Translations under genes and position numbers: made by a program
In this document: in pieces, positions 7,890-15,700 of the stretch
Layout: the number at the start of each line of letters is the position of its first letter
Numbering within the stretch: position 1 is the first letter of the stretch
Notes under the pieces: generated by a model
Seen by the model: only the letters and a program-made list of their open reading frames with translations
Told to the model about the DNA's origin: nothing
Databases searched by the model: none
Assembly (NCBI GenBank): GCA_017962605.1
Contig: JAGCUY010000198.1
Location: 18,674 to 82,673, forward strand
Source: Kiritimatiellia bacterium
Lineage (GTDB): Bacteria > Verrucomicrobiota > Kiritimatiellia > RFP12 > JAAYLN01
Direction: 5' to 3'
DNA: 64,000 nucleotides

Positions 7890-8494
7890 TCCGCCTTCTC
7901 CTCCTTCCCGGGGGCGTCCATCGTCTCCTCGAAGAAGCCGAAGAACATCTGGCTCTCGTCGGCCTTGGCCTTCTTGCTCTCCTTCTTCGCCGGCTTCTTC
8001 TCCTCCTTGGGGGCCTTCCTTGCCTTCGGCTGCCGTCCGCTTGCCTCGGGGGCGCGGGGGCCTCCCCCGTCCTTTGCCTTCCCTGGGGTCGTCGCGCTGG
8101 CGTCCACGCCCGCTCCCGCCTCCACGCCGCTCGGCGTGTCGCCGTCAAGGAAGAAGTGCGCGGCAAGGCCGAACACCTCGTCGTCGGCCATGACCACGCA
8201 GTTGCTGCCCTTCGCCCGCTTGCGCGCCTCGCCGGCGATGTATTTGAGGCAGTCTTTTATGGAGCGCTGGTGTTGCACGATTGCGGCCTCGATGGCCTCG
8301 TCGCGCCGTGCGCGGATGTGCTCGGCGATGGCGCGCTCGTAGGCGTTCGCGGGCTTCAGCAGCTCTTCGAGAGTCTGCGGCTTCTTCTCCGCCTTGGGCT
8401 TCCCGGCCCCTTGCTGTTGTCCGCTTGCCGTCGCGTCCTTCTTTGTCTTCTGGTGGCGGGGCGGCGCCCCGTCTGCCTTTTTCTTAGTAGCCAT
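7886..8494 (-). CDS. PcfK-like protein
   Basis: A 202-aa protein. The middle (about 45-120), with AIAEHIRARRDEAIEAA, a SIKDCLKYIAGEARK helix and CVVMADDEVFGLAAHFFLD, follows the PcfK pattern (helix, DC..YI, then ADDE(I/V)xxxAxHYF). The N-terminal 45 and C-terminal 80 residues are Lys/Ala/Pro-rich low-complexity extensions, the N-terminal one carrying the repeat-encoded ASGQQQ. It overlaps pcfJ by ATGA. PcfK proteins are linked to mobile elements; their biochemical role is unknown. Confidence 0.7.
   Translation of the reverse strand: MATKKKADGAPPRHQKTKKDATASGQQQGAGKPKAEKKPQTLEELLKPANAYERAIAEHIRARRDEAIEAAIVQHQRSIKDCLKYIAGEARKRAKGSNCVVMADDEVFGLAAHFFLDGDTPSGVEAGAGVDASATTPGKAKDGGGPRAPEASGRQPKARKAPKEEKKPAKKESKKAKADESQMFFGFFEETMDAPGKEEKAE
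8410..8432. repeat. 23-bp dispersed repeat, copy 3
   Basis: Third copy of the GTTGTCCGCTTG-core repeat, inside the PcfK-like gene and again encoding ASGQQQ on the minus strand. Confidence 0.65.
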
Positions 8495-8524
8495 TTGGTT
8501 TCTCCTTGTTTTGTTCTAGTTCAG

Positions 8525-8971
8525 TTAGGTGCGGTCTGTCCCGCCGCCAAGCGTCTTTCCGCTTTGCCATCCTACGCGCCCCTCGCTGGGTGTGCGTTTG
8601 CAAGTAGGTGCGCCTTTGGGGCCGGATGGCGCTCGTCCGTTCCGAAGTCTTGCTTTCCCCTCCCCGGTTTCGTCAGAGGTCGCGGGCCGGGTCGCCCGCC
8701 AAGCGCAGTTAGCCGGTTTCTGCAGTCCCTGCGCGGACCGCCCGCTTGCGCCGTTCCCCGGAACCCCGGTTTTATCCCGCTTGCGCGGCACGGCTTGCGC
8801 CGTGGTGGAGTTTATGCCTAAGTGGCCGGAGGTTGGCTTAACCGGCGTCGCGGTCGCCGTGCGCGGCGGAGTCTTTTCGCCGAGGATGAGGGGCGGCCGC
8901 CCCGTCAAGCCGACCGGGGCCGTCGCCCCGTCGCCGCGCAGAAGATGTCTTGTTGTCGCGGTGGCCGTCAT
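8525..8971 (-). CDS. Doubtful low-complexity ORF (148 aa)
   Basis: ATG 8971 overlaps the stop of the methylase-like gene (ATGA), the coupling used throughout this operon. The product is basic and low in hydrophobic residues (Gly/Thr/Arg/Pro/Lys-rich), with no recognisable domain and no helical or strand pattern I would expect of a folded protein. It fills an otherwise empty 470-bp gap. It may be a disordered protein or non-coding DNA that happens to be open. Confidence 0.3.
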   Translation of the reverse strand: MTATATTRHLLRGDGATAPVGLTGRPPLILGEKTPPRTATATPVKPTSGHLGINSTTAQAVPRKRDKTGVPGNGASGRSAQGLQKPANCAWRATRPATSDETGEGKARLRNGRAPSGPKGAPTCKRTPSEGRVGWQSGKTLGGGTDRT

Positions 8972-9630
8972 GCCTCTATCCCCCGCAACGGAAAGCCATG
9001 CAGGAACCAGCCGGGCGTGTAGCGCGGCTCGTCGAACTGCTCCTTGCTTATCGCGTCCATGTGGCGCACGACGCCGGCGTAGCCCAGGAGTGACAGCTGG
9101 ACGTAGCACATGTCGCACGCCCTGCCGTCGATGTCGCCCGCGACGACGCAGATGTCGCCCTGCCGCCAGCCGCCCTCCATGAAGGCGTTCGCGCCCTCGA
9201 TCACCAGGACGCCCGCGCCGCAGCACGGGTCGTGCAGCCTGACAACGCCGCCGTCCGGCTTGCCCGAAAGCATCCGGCCCATCATGTGGGAGATGTGCGT
9301 CGGCGTTAAAAATTGCCCGTTGCCCCTGTTGGTCGCCTCGAAGCACCGCTCAAGGCAGTGCCCCAGGAACTCCGTGCGGTCCTCCTCCAGAGCCTCGACG
9401 AGGAGGCCGCACGCGGCGGCGATGTGGGCGATCTCGCCCGCGTCGTATCTCCCCGCCGTGCGTGCGTAGTCCTCCTCGGCCTTCGCGCGGCTGGGGGCGA
9501 GCGGCGCCCAGATTGCGCACGCCATCATGTGGCAGGCGTCGACGAAGACGTCCGCCGCGCGGTGCCGTCCCGCCGCGGCCTCAATCTCGCGGACGAACGG
9601 CCTGTGCCTCTCTGAACCATTGTTTTTCAT
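8968..9630 (-). CDS. N-6 DNA methylase-like protein, short form
   Basis: A 220-aa protein with the SAM-binding motif I as DPCCGAGVL near residue 139, preceded by GQFLTPTHISHMMGRML, the classical (T/Q)xxTP..I..M helix of type I/N-6 methylases. The downstream catalytic (N/D)PP(Y/F) is not visible, because the chain ends about 85 residues after motif I. It is therefore either catalytically dead, a SAM-binding regulator, or a member of a small phage family. It overlaps genes on both sides by ATGA. Confidence 0.6.
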   Translation of the reverse strand: MKNNGSERHRPFVREIEAAAGRHRAADVFVDACHMMACAIWAPLAPSRAKAEEDYARTAGRYDAGEIAHIAAACGLLVEALEEDRTEFLGHCLERCFEATNRGNGQFLTPTHISHMMGRMLSGKPDGGVVRLHDPCCGAGVLVIEGANAFMEGGWRQGDICVVAGDIDGRACDMCYVQLSLLGYAGVVRHMDAISKEQFDEPRYTPGWFLHGFPLRGIEA

Positions 9631-9827
9631 TCCGCGCCCCCTTCCTTCCTCGGCGGGCGGTTGTAGGCGCCCTCAAGCCGGGAGGCGAAGCCGTCAAGCA
9701 TCAGCGCGACGGCGTATTCGCCCATGCGCCGGCCCTTCCAGCACTTCAGCTCCATGCGCCGCATGTCGGCGGCGACGCTCCGCGCAACGTCGGCGACAGC
9801 GCTTTCTTCGGGTGTGGGCTTTCCCAT
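9627..9827 (-). CDS. Small hypothetical protein (66 aa)
   Basis: Starts MGKPTPEESAV and reads as a mostly helical, charged protein. Its stop overlaps the methylase-like start by ATGA, and AGGAGG-like sequence precedes the start. No domain recognised. Confidence 0.55.
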   Translation of the reverse strand: MGKPTPEESAVADVARSVAADMRRMELKCWKGRRMGEYAVALMLDGFASRLEGAYNRPPRKEGGAE

Positions 9828-9845
9828 GGTTTCCTCCTGGTTGGC

Positions 9846-10253
9846 TTATTGCCTTTTTCCGTTTGCCGGCCCCGCCTTGGCCCGCAGCCGTTTCAGCGCA
9901 CGTTTGGCGGATTGCAGCTTCGAACGGAGTTCTTCTACTTTCGCGGTTACCTTGAATAATTCGTCTGTTGTAGTTTTATTGTGTATGTCTCCTGCGCACC
10001 ACCTTTCCCTGCTGTCGTTTGCCTTGTGGGCCTCCCAAGTCGCGGCCGCATAGACGAGGCACATGTTCCTGTTCCATGCAGGCAGGTTGTAGTTGCCGGC
10101 TTCGTATTCCTTCTCCTCTTCATCGTCCTTTTCCGAGATTGCTTCTGCGTAGCTTCTGATTAGGTCGCAGTAATCCCAAAAGTCAGTAAAGTCCCGCTCC
10201 CTGAAAGTCCCGAGCCTGTTGTAGTTTTCAATTTCTGAATAAGTCTTCATCAT
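9846..10253 (-). CDS. Hypothetical protein (135 aa)
   Basis: A predicted alpha-helical protein with an acidic centre (ISEKDDEEEKEYEAG) and a C-terminal basic helix (KLQSAKRALKRLRAK). TAGGAGG precedes the start on the minus strand. It lies downstream of the operator-bearing intergenic stretch at 10303-10365. No family recognised. Confidence 0.55.
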   Translation of the reverse strand: MMKTYSEIENYNRLGTFRERDFTDFWDYCDLIRSYAEAISEKDDEEEKEYEAGNYNLPAWNRNMCLVYAAATWEAHKANDSRERWCAGDIHNKTTTDELFKVTAKVEELRSKLQSAKRALKRLRAKAGPANGKRQ

Positions 10254-10302
10254 CGTTCCTCCTAGATTCCAAGTTTCCTTTTTCCGTTTGCCGGCCCCGC
10301 GG

Positions 10303-10315
10303 GGTGTGAACCACC
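10303..10315. promoter_or_regulatory. Operator-like motif, copy 1
   Basis: GGTGTGAACCACC, with GGTG/CACC arms around TGAAC. Located upstream of the 135-aa gene. Identical copies occur at 10353 and 10743. Confidence 0.6.
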
Positions 10316-10346
10316 CTTGGGCAAAAAAAACAAAGATCGAAGACGC

Positions 10347-10481
10347 CTATGAGGTGTGAACCACCTCTCGCCAAATTAAAAACATCGCGACCTCCTCAAT
10401 GGAAGCCTCCATTTTGTCGGCGAGCGCTTGAAGCGCTTCCAAGTCAAAAGAGGCAAGCCGAACATCGAGTTCTTTTTTCAT
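10347..10481 (-). CDS. Small RHH-like protein (44 aa)
   Basis: ATG 10481 overlaps the stop of the upstream RHH-like gene (ATGA). The peptide starts MKKELDVRLASFDLEALQAL and looks like a strand followed by two helices, as in ribbon-helix-helix proteins. Its last codons are formed by operator copy 2, so coding and operator functions overlap. Too short for certainty. Confidence 0.45.
   Translation of the reverse strand: MKKELDVRLASFDLEALQALADKMEASIEEVAMFLIWREVVHTS
10353..10365. promoter_or_regulatory. Operator-like motif, copy 2
   Basis: Identical GGTGTGAACCACC, overlapping the 3' end of the 44-aa ORF. Confidence 0.6.
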
Positions 10482-10705
10482 TTTTCCCCCCGTATCTTTG
10501 CCCAGTTCTCGGCAATCAGCCGCTTGATTTCGGCCTTGTCTGCATCTGTGAGTTCAACATCCATCAGCGCGTCGCCGAGGATGTGCCTTGCCCGCGTTGC
10601 TGGCGGCTCCGCATGTTGTGCGGCATCTTTCACCAGCTGCTGGAACATTGGCATCGGTATTCGCAGTTTTAGCTGCTTGATGGCTCCATTTTCTTGGTTG
10701 CTCAT
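10478..10705 (-). CDS. Ribbon-helix-helix-like regulator of the element
   Basis: A 75-aa protein. IKQLKLRIPMPMFQQLVKDA reads as a beta strand followed by a helix, as in CopG/Arc/MetJ-type DNA-binding proteins, with a second helical part (RARHILGDALMDVEL) and a charged tail. It is the first gene of the leftward operon, with GAGGAGG before its ATG, and its promoter contains the GGTGTGAACCACC motif. The obvious inference is an autorepressor binding that motif. Confidence 0.6.
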   Translation of the reverse strand: MSNQENGAIKQLKLRIPMPMFQQLVKDAAQHAEPPATRARHILGDALMDVELTDADKAEIKRLIAENWAKIRGEK

Positions 10706-10733
10706 GGTTTCCTCCTCGAAAAATTATGCAACC

Positions 10734-10762
10734 ATTATAGCAGGTGTGAACCACCTTGTCAA
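10734..10762 (-). promoter_or_regulatory. Strong sigma-70 promoter of the element operon with embedded operator
   Basis: On the minus strand: TTGACA (10757-10762), a 17-bp spacer, then TATAAT (10734-10739), both consensus hexamers. The spacer contains the operator motif at 10743-10755, so a bound regulator would block RNA polymerase directly. Confidence 0.88.
10743..10755. promoter_or_regulatory. Operator-like motif, copy 3 (inside promoter spacer)
   Basis: GGTGTGAACCACC between the -35 and -10 hexamers of the leftward promoter. Confidence 0.75.
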
Positions 10763-10802
10763 GAAAAATCTTTGAAGGATTTGAAAAAATTTTAGGAAAG
10801 TA

Positions 10803-10811
10803 TGGTATAAT
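10803..10811 (+). promoter_or_regulatory. Extended -10 promoter facing right
   Basis: TGGTATAAT, with a TTGAAA candidate -35 at 10781-10786 (19-bp spacing). Transcription would run across the tRNA/tmRNA-like 3' end to the terminator at 10916, giving a short RNA of about 120 nt. Confidence 0.45.
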
Positions 10812-10873
10812 TGAGGTGAACTAAGGTTGCCACGGCTAATGCCCCAATTGCTTCAAATCCTACATAAAATACA

Positions 10874-10909
10874 GGCCCGCAGGGTTTTCGACTCCCCTTA
10901 CCTCCACCA
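10874..10909 (+). other. tRNA/tmRNA 3'-end-like sequence, probable attachment-site remnant
   Basis: The stretch has GGG-TTTTCGACT-CCCC, a T-arm-like block, then TTACCTCCACCA with a 3'-CCA-like end, and a strong terminator 7 nt later. No complete tRNA or tmRNA body fits upstream. It lies exactly where the leftward mobile-element operon ends and chromosomal genes begin. Integration at the 3' end of tRNA or ssrA genes is a common phage strategy, so I read this as the att duplicate; the intact gene would be beyond the left edge. Confidence 0.4.
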
Positions 10910-10915
10910 TTCTGG

Positions 10916-10944
10916 AAACCGCGCGGCGCGCGGTTTTATTTTTT
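10916..10944 (+). terminator. Rho-independent terminator
   Basis: Stem AAACCGCGC/GCGCGGTTT with a GGC loop, followed by TTATTTTTT. Very stable. Confidence 0.85.
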
Positions 10945-11057
10945 GCCCTTGATAAGGGACAGTGTTCAGGAATTGTCTAATCCGCTAGAAAACCGGACGA
11001 TTTTTGCAGCATTTGTTGAACTGGCGGGGCATGGTGGGGCTGTGGCGCGGTTTTTGC

Positions 11058-11063
11058 TATAAT
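11058..11063 (+). promoter_or_regulatory. -10 element of the acyl-CoA synthetase gene
   Basis: TATAAT only 10 bp before ATG 11074, so the transcript would have a leader of a few bases at most. No clear -35. Confidence 0.4.
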
Positions 11064-11073
11064 AATTCCCGGT

Positions 11074-12735
11074 ATGACCATACGTGACTACATTGACAGA
11101 GCCGTGCGCACTCGGGCCAACGCGCCGGCGCAGAAGTTTTACCAGGGCGGCAAGCCCGTCGTCCGCACCTATGCCGAACTCCGCAGCCGCATCGTGCGCG
11201 TCTCGGCAATGGTCCACAACCTCCGCCTGGAGCCGGGGCGCGACAACGTCGCCCTGATGCTGGAGAACTGCCCTGAGTGGGAGGAAATCTATCTTGGGCT
11301 CTCATCGGTCGGCTTCACGGTAGTGCCGATCGACCCCAAGCTCAAGGACGCGGAAGTGCGCCACATCCTCACGGACTCCGAGGCGGCGGCTATATTCGTA
11401 GGCGCGAGGCAGCGCGAAATCATCGCCTCGCTTGCGGACAGCCTGCAGTCGCTGAGGATCTGCATCTCGGTCTTCGGCGGGGAAGGGGACGGCAAGGGCG
11501 GGAAGTGCCTCTTCTTCGACTACAGGGCGCTCTTCGCGAAGTCGCACGACGACGCGCTGGCGCGCGCCTGGTATGAGGCCAACTCTCCGACGTCCGAGAC
11601 GGTAGCTTCGCTCATATACACTTCGGGAACCACCGGAGCGCCCAAGGGAGCGATGCTCACGCACGGCAACATCACCTCCAACGTAAACTCCGCCGTCGAG
11701 GTGGAGCGTTTCAAGACGGACGACGTCTTCCTCGTGGCGCTGCCGCTCTTCCACGCGTTCTCATTTGCCTTCAGCTTCATGCTTGCCATTGCCAGCGGCG
11801 GCTGCGGCTGCTTCATCAGGTCGCTCAAGACCATCTCGGAGGACATCAAGATCTACCGTCCGACGACGATCCTCGCGGTGCCGCTGATGGCGGAGAAGAT
11901 GTTCTCGAAAATCGAGGAGAAGATTTCAGCAAGCGGCGTGGCGCGCTTCCTCCAGAGCGTAGGCCTCGGCTTCGTGGTGGCGCGGTCCGTGCGCGCGGCC
12001 CTGGGCGGCCGCGTCAGGCGCATGGCCATTGGCGGCGCGCCGACATCGACGCGCGTCCTCGAGGGCTACGCGAAATACGGCGTCCCCGCAAAGGAGGGCT
12101 ACGGTCTCACGGAGTGCTCCCCGCTTGTCGCATGGCCGGCGGTGGGCGTCCACTACCGCCTTGGCACGGTCGGCCCCGTGCTTCCCTGCATGCAGTACCG
12201 CATCGCCGACCCGGACGCCACTGGCGCGGGCGAGCTTTGCGTCAAGGGCCCGAACGTCACCTCCGGCTACTACAAGAACCCGGAGGCCACGGCTGCGGCC
12301 TTCGACAAGGACGGATACTTCCTCACCGGGGACATCGTGCGCAAGGATGACGCCGGCAACATATCGATTTGCGGCCGCTGCAAGGCGCTCATCGTGAACC
12401 GCGAGGGCAAGAACATCTACCCCGAGGAGATCGAGCAGACGCTTTGCCGCAGCGAGTTCGTCGCAGAGTAGCTGGCCCTGGGCTACAAGGTCAAGGGCAC
12501 GGCCGGGGAGCACGTCGGGCTAATCGTCCAGCCGGATGACGAAGCCTGCGCCCCGCTTGGCAAGACTCCTGCGGAGCGCGATGCCGTGCTGCGCGAGATC
12601 GTCCTAAACCTCTGTCGCAAGGGGCTTGCCGACTACAAGATGCCGCGCAAGGTCGTCTTCCGCCATGAGCCATTTGCGCTCACCTCAACGATGAAGGTAC
12701 GCCGCGCCGAATACGCCGGATCGCTTGACGAATAA
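11074..12735 (+). pseudogene. AMP-binding acyl-CoA synthetase interrupted by an in-frame TAG
   Basis: The frame encodes a long-chain fatty acid:CoA ligase-type ANL enzyme. The adenylate-binding loop YTSGTTGAPKGAML is near residue 181, then GYGLTECSP and GELCVKGPNVTSGYYKNP, TGDIVRKDD, and NREGKNIYPEEIEQ. A TAG at 12469-12471 ends the ORF at 465 aa, right where the mobile C-terminal lid domain begins. The same frame continues for 87 more sense codons, with family-like sequence (KMPRKVVF followed by STMKVRRAEY, the usual catalytic-lysine region) to TAA 12733-12735. So the intact gene would encode 553 aa, with one nonsense codon. TAG is used as a normal stop elsewhere in the window, so recoding is unlikely. 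A truncated protein lacking the lid would be largely inactive. Confidence 0.82.
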
Positions 12736-12776
12736 TAGCGCTTGCATTCGGGGCTAGTCTTTGCTAGCATGGGGGC

Positions 12777-15700
12777 ATGAATACTAATAAATCCCCCTTT
12801 AATATTCCCGCTATTGTCTCCACCATCATCGCCATCGCCTTGGCTGCGGCGAACATGCACCTTTTAGGTGCCTTGCGCGAGGCGCGCAGGGCCGCGGTGC
12901 GCGAAGCGCCGAAGGAAGACGCCGCCGCGTCACAGGTCAAAGAGGAGGCACGCATTGCCTCTGCGGCGACAGCGGCCGCTACTGACGCGGCCATCGAGGC
13001 GGAGAAGAAGGCTCCGCTCCGTGCCCTCGCCGCAGATTGGGATGAAGACTCGTCCTGTGTCCAAGTCTCCTTTTCGGAAGGTTACTGGTTCGGCGCACCG
13101 GTGAACGGCGAGCCCTACTCCTTCGTCCCGCCAGTGAAGAACGCGAACTGGGGCAACTCCTGGTTCGGCGGCCATGACACGATCAAGATCAGGGCTGATT
13201 TCGAGCCTGAGACTCTCTACACCATTACACTCGCGCCAGGATGGCGCACCGGAGAAAAGACCCTGGACAAGCCAGTGCGCCTCTCCTTCAAATCGGGGCG
13301 CGCGAGTCCGAGCTTCACACTGGCGGCATCCGGCAAATACTATCCGGCATCGCGGGAGCACCTGCGCCTCCCCTACACGGCAGGTGGCGTGACCAACCTG
13401 CACGTGACCGTAGGCCGCGTCTATGACAACGACGTCCCCCTCTTCGGCATGGTGCGCAGTACGCAGTCCGGCAACACCCGCAAGATTGCGGAGGTCGATA
13501 TTCCGATTTCCGGGGTTGACATGGCCAGGGCCACGAAAAAGAACGGCTTCATCGACCTCGGAGCCATGCTGAAGGATCCGACGCCGGGCATCTACTTCAT
13601 CAACATTGAAACGTCGCCCGAAACGGAGCGGAACGGCTCATGGGACTGGGAGGCGGACGAATACGTCAGCGAGTCACACGAAGTGATGTTCGCGCTGACC
13701 GACCTGGCGATTCAGTTCGCCGCGCCGGCGGCTGGCGGCGCAGGCCGCGCGGCGGCCTTTGTTACCGCATTTGGCACCGGCCTGCCCGTGGCCGGCGCAG
13801 AGGTCACGGTGATGACGCGCAAGCACCAGGTCGCGGGCAAGGCCGTTACCGACGAATCTGGCCTCGCCTACATCGACCTCGCCTTCGACGAAGGCGACTC
13901 GCCGTCAATTGTCACCGCCGCTGCGGCTGGCGACTTCGCCGCAATAGACCTTGGCGACAACGCCAACCTTACGCATGAGGGCAACGGGGTCGCGCTGTCG
14001 GCGGCGAAGAACGTGAACGCCCTGGTATTCTCCGAGCGCGAGCTATGCCGCCCCGGCGAGAAGTTCGAGTCGGCCGTCTTCGCCCGCACCTCGTTGGCCG
14101 ACGGCGCGACGGCCATCGCGGGCGCGCCGGCGGACCTCAAGCTCATCGACCCTTCAGGCGAGACGGCCGGCAGCCAGCGCGTGACTACCGATGCCTTCGG
14201 CTTCGCGCGCGCCGAATGGCTCGTACCGAAGAGCGCCTCCCTTGGCGTCTGGCGCGTCGTGTGCGAGATTGGCGGCGAAAGCGTTGGAACGCTCAAGATG
14301 CGTGTGGCCACCTACCGCCCCGACCGCGTCAAGGCCGAGATCCGCCTGGACACGCATGAAATGGTGGGATTGGCCTCGCCGCTGAAGATCTCCGGCAGCG
14401 CCAAATACTACTTTGGCGAACCGCTCACCGACGGCAGCTGCGGATTGATGGCCGCCGCCGAGCCCGCCGAGCAGCCCAGGCGCTGGAAGGGATGGCATGT
14501 CGGCACCGACGGCCTCAAGGACCGCAAGATTTGGAGCGACGACGTGAACGTGGCTCCCGATGGCTCCTTCTCGGCTTTTTACCCCGGCCCCACCGCAAAC
14601 GACGTCAATGAGGCGTTCGCCCCGGTGGAGGTCCAGATACTGGCGACCGCGCAGGAGCCGAGCGGCTCGGGCATAGCGGTAGGCGACACTCTCCTCTATC
14701 ACCCTACGCCAGACTACATCGGCGTCCGCGAGGCCAACGATGAATGCAGCGCATTTGACTTTGCCGTCTTCCCCGCGCTTGCCACGGACAAGGTGACCAA
14801 TGCCGCCCCGCTAGACATCGGCGTGACGCTGACGCGCCACTACTGGGAACGCCATCTTGAAAAGGGCGGTGACGGCCGCCTGCTGATGCGCTGGGAAGAG
14901 CGCCACGAGAAGGTGGATTCGCTCGCGCGGACGCTCACCGTCCCCGCCGGCGAGGCCGCCAGCTGGACAGGCCGTCTCGACTACGCCGAGGCGTCAATGC
15001 AGGAGGGCCACTACACGATGGAGGCCGTATGCGGCGACTTCCGCAAGACCGTCTTCGATTTCTGGTACTGGGCGGGCGAGGCCGGGTCGCGCTCGTCAAG
15101 CCCCAGCGCCATCACAATCGAAGCCGGGGCGCCGTCGTACGCGCCTGGCGACAAGGCCGTCCTCGTCTTCCGCTCCCCGTTTGACGGCACCGCCTGCATT
15201 GTCGCGGGCGCCACCGGCGTCGAGTCGGCATCGTCGGTAGCCGTGACACAGGGCGTGAACAAGGTGGAGATTGAAATCCCCGCGACGGTTCTCGTTTCTC
15301 GCTACCATGCCTCCGTGACGCTCGTGGCGGACGAGGCGCGCGAATCCCCGCGCCTTTCGGGCATGGCCGCCATCACGATCGACAACTCCCGCACGCGCCG
15401 CCTCGACGCGGCGATAGAGCTGCCCGAATCGGCGCGTCCGAACGCGACAATCCCCGTCACCGTGAAGCTGCGCGACGGCGCGGGCAATCCGGCTGCGGGC
15501 ATGGTGAGGCTGGCTGCGCTCGACGAGGGCGTCGCGGCGCTGACGGACTTCCACGTGGCCGACGCCTACGCGTACTTCTTCAAGCGGAAGTTCGACGCAC
15601 CCTTCTCCAACTACGACTGCTTCGGGTCAATCTTCCCCGATCTCCGCATCCTGCCCGACGGCACCTTCGGCGGCGACGGGATCTCGGCCGCGAACAAGTT

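Noticed and set aside
10813..10909. Complete tRNA between GAGGTGA and TTACCTC
   Set aside because: Two extra bases before CCA, no proper T-stem, no D- or anticodon arms, and the 5' end would lie 1 bp after the -10 hexamer.
12469..12471. TAG as a recoded sense codon
   Set aside because: TAG terminates several clear genes here (era, the NhaC antiporter, the kinase, the sigma factor), and no suppressor tRNA is seen. A nonsense mutation is simpler.
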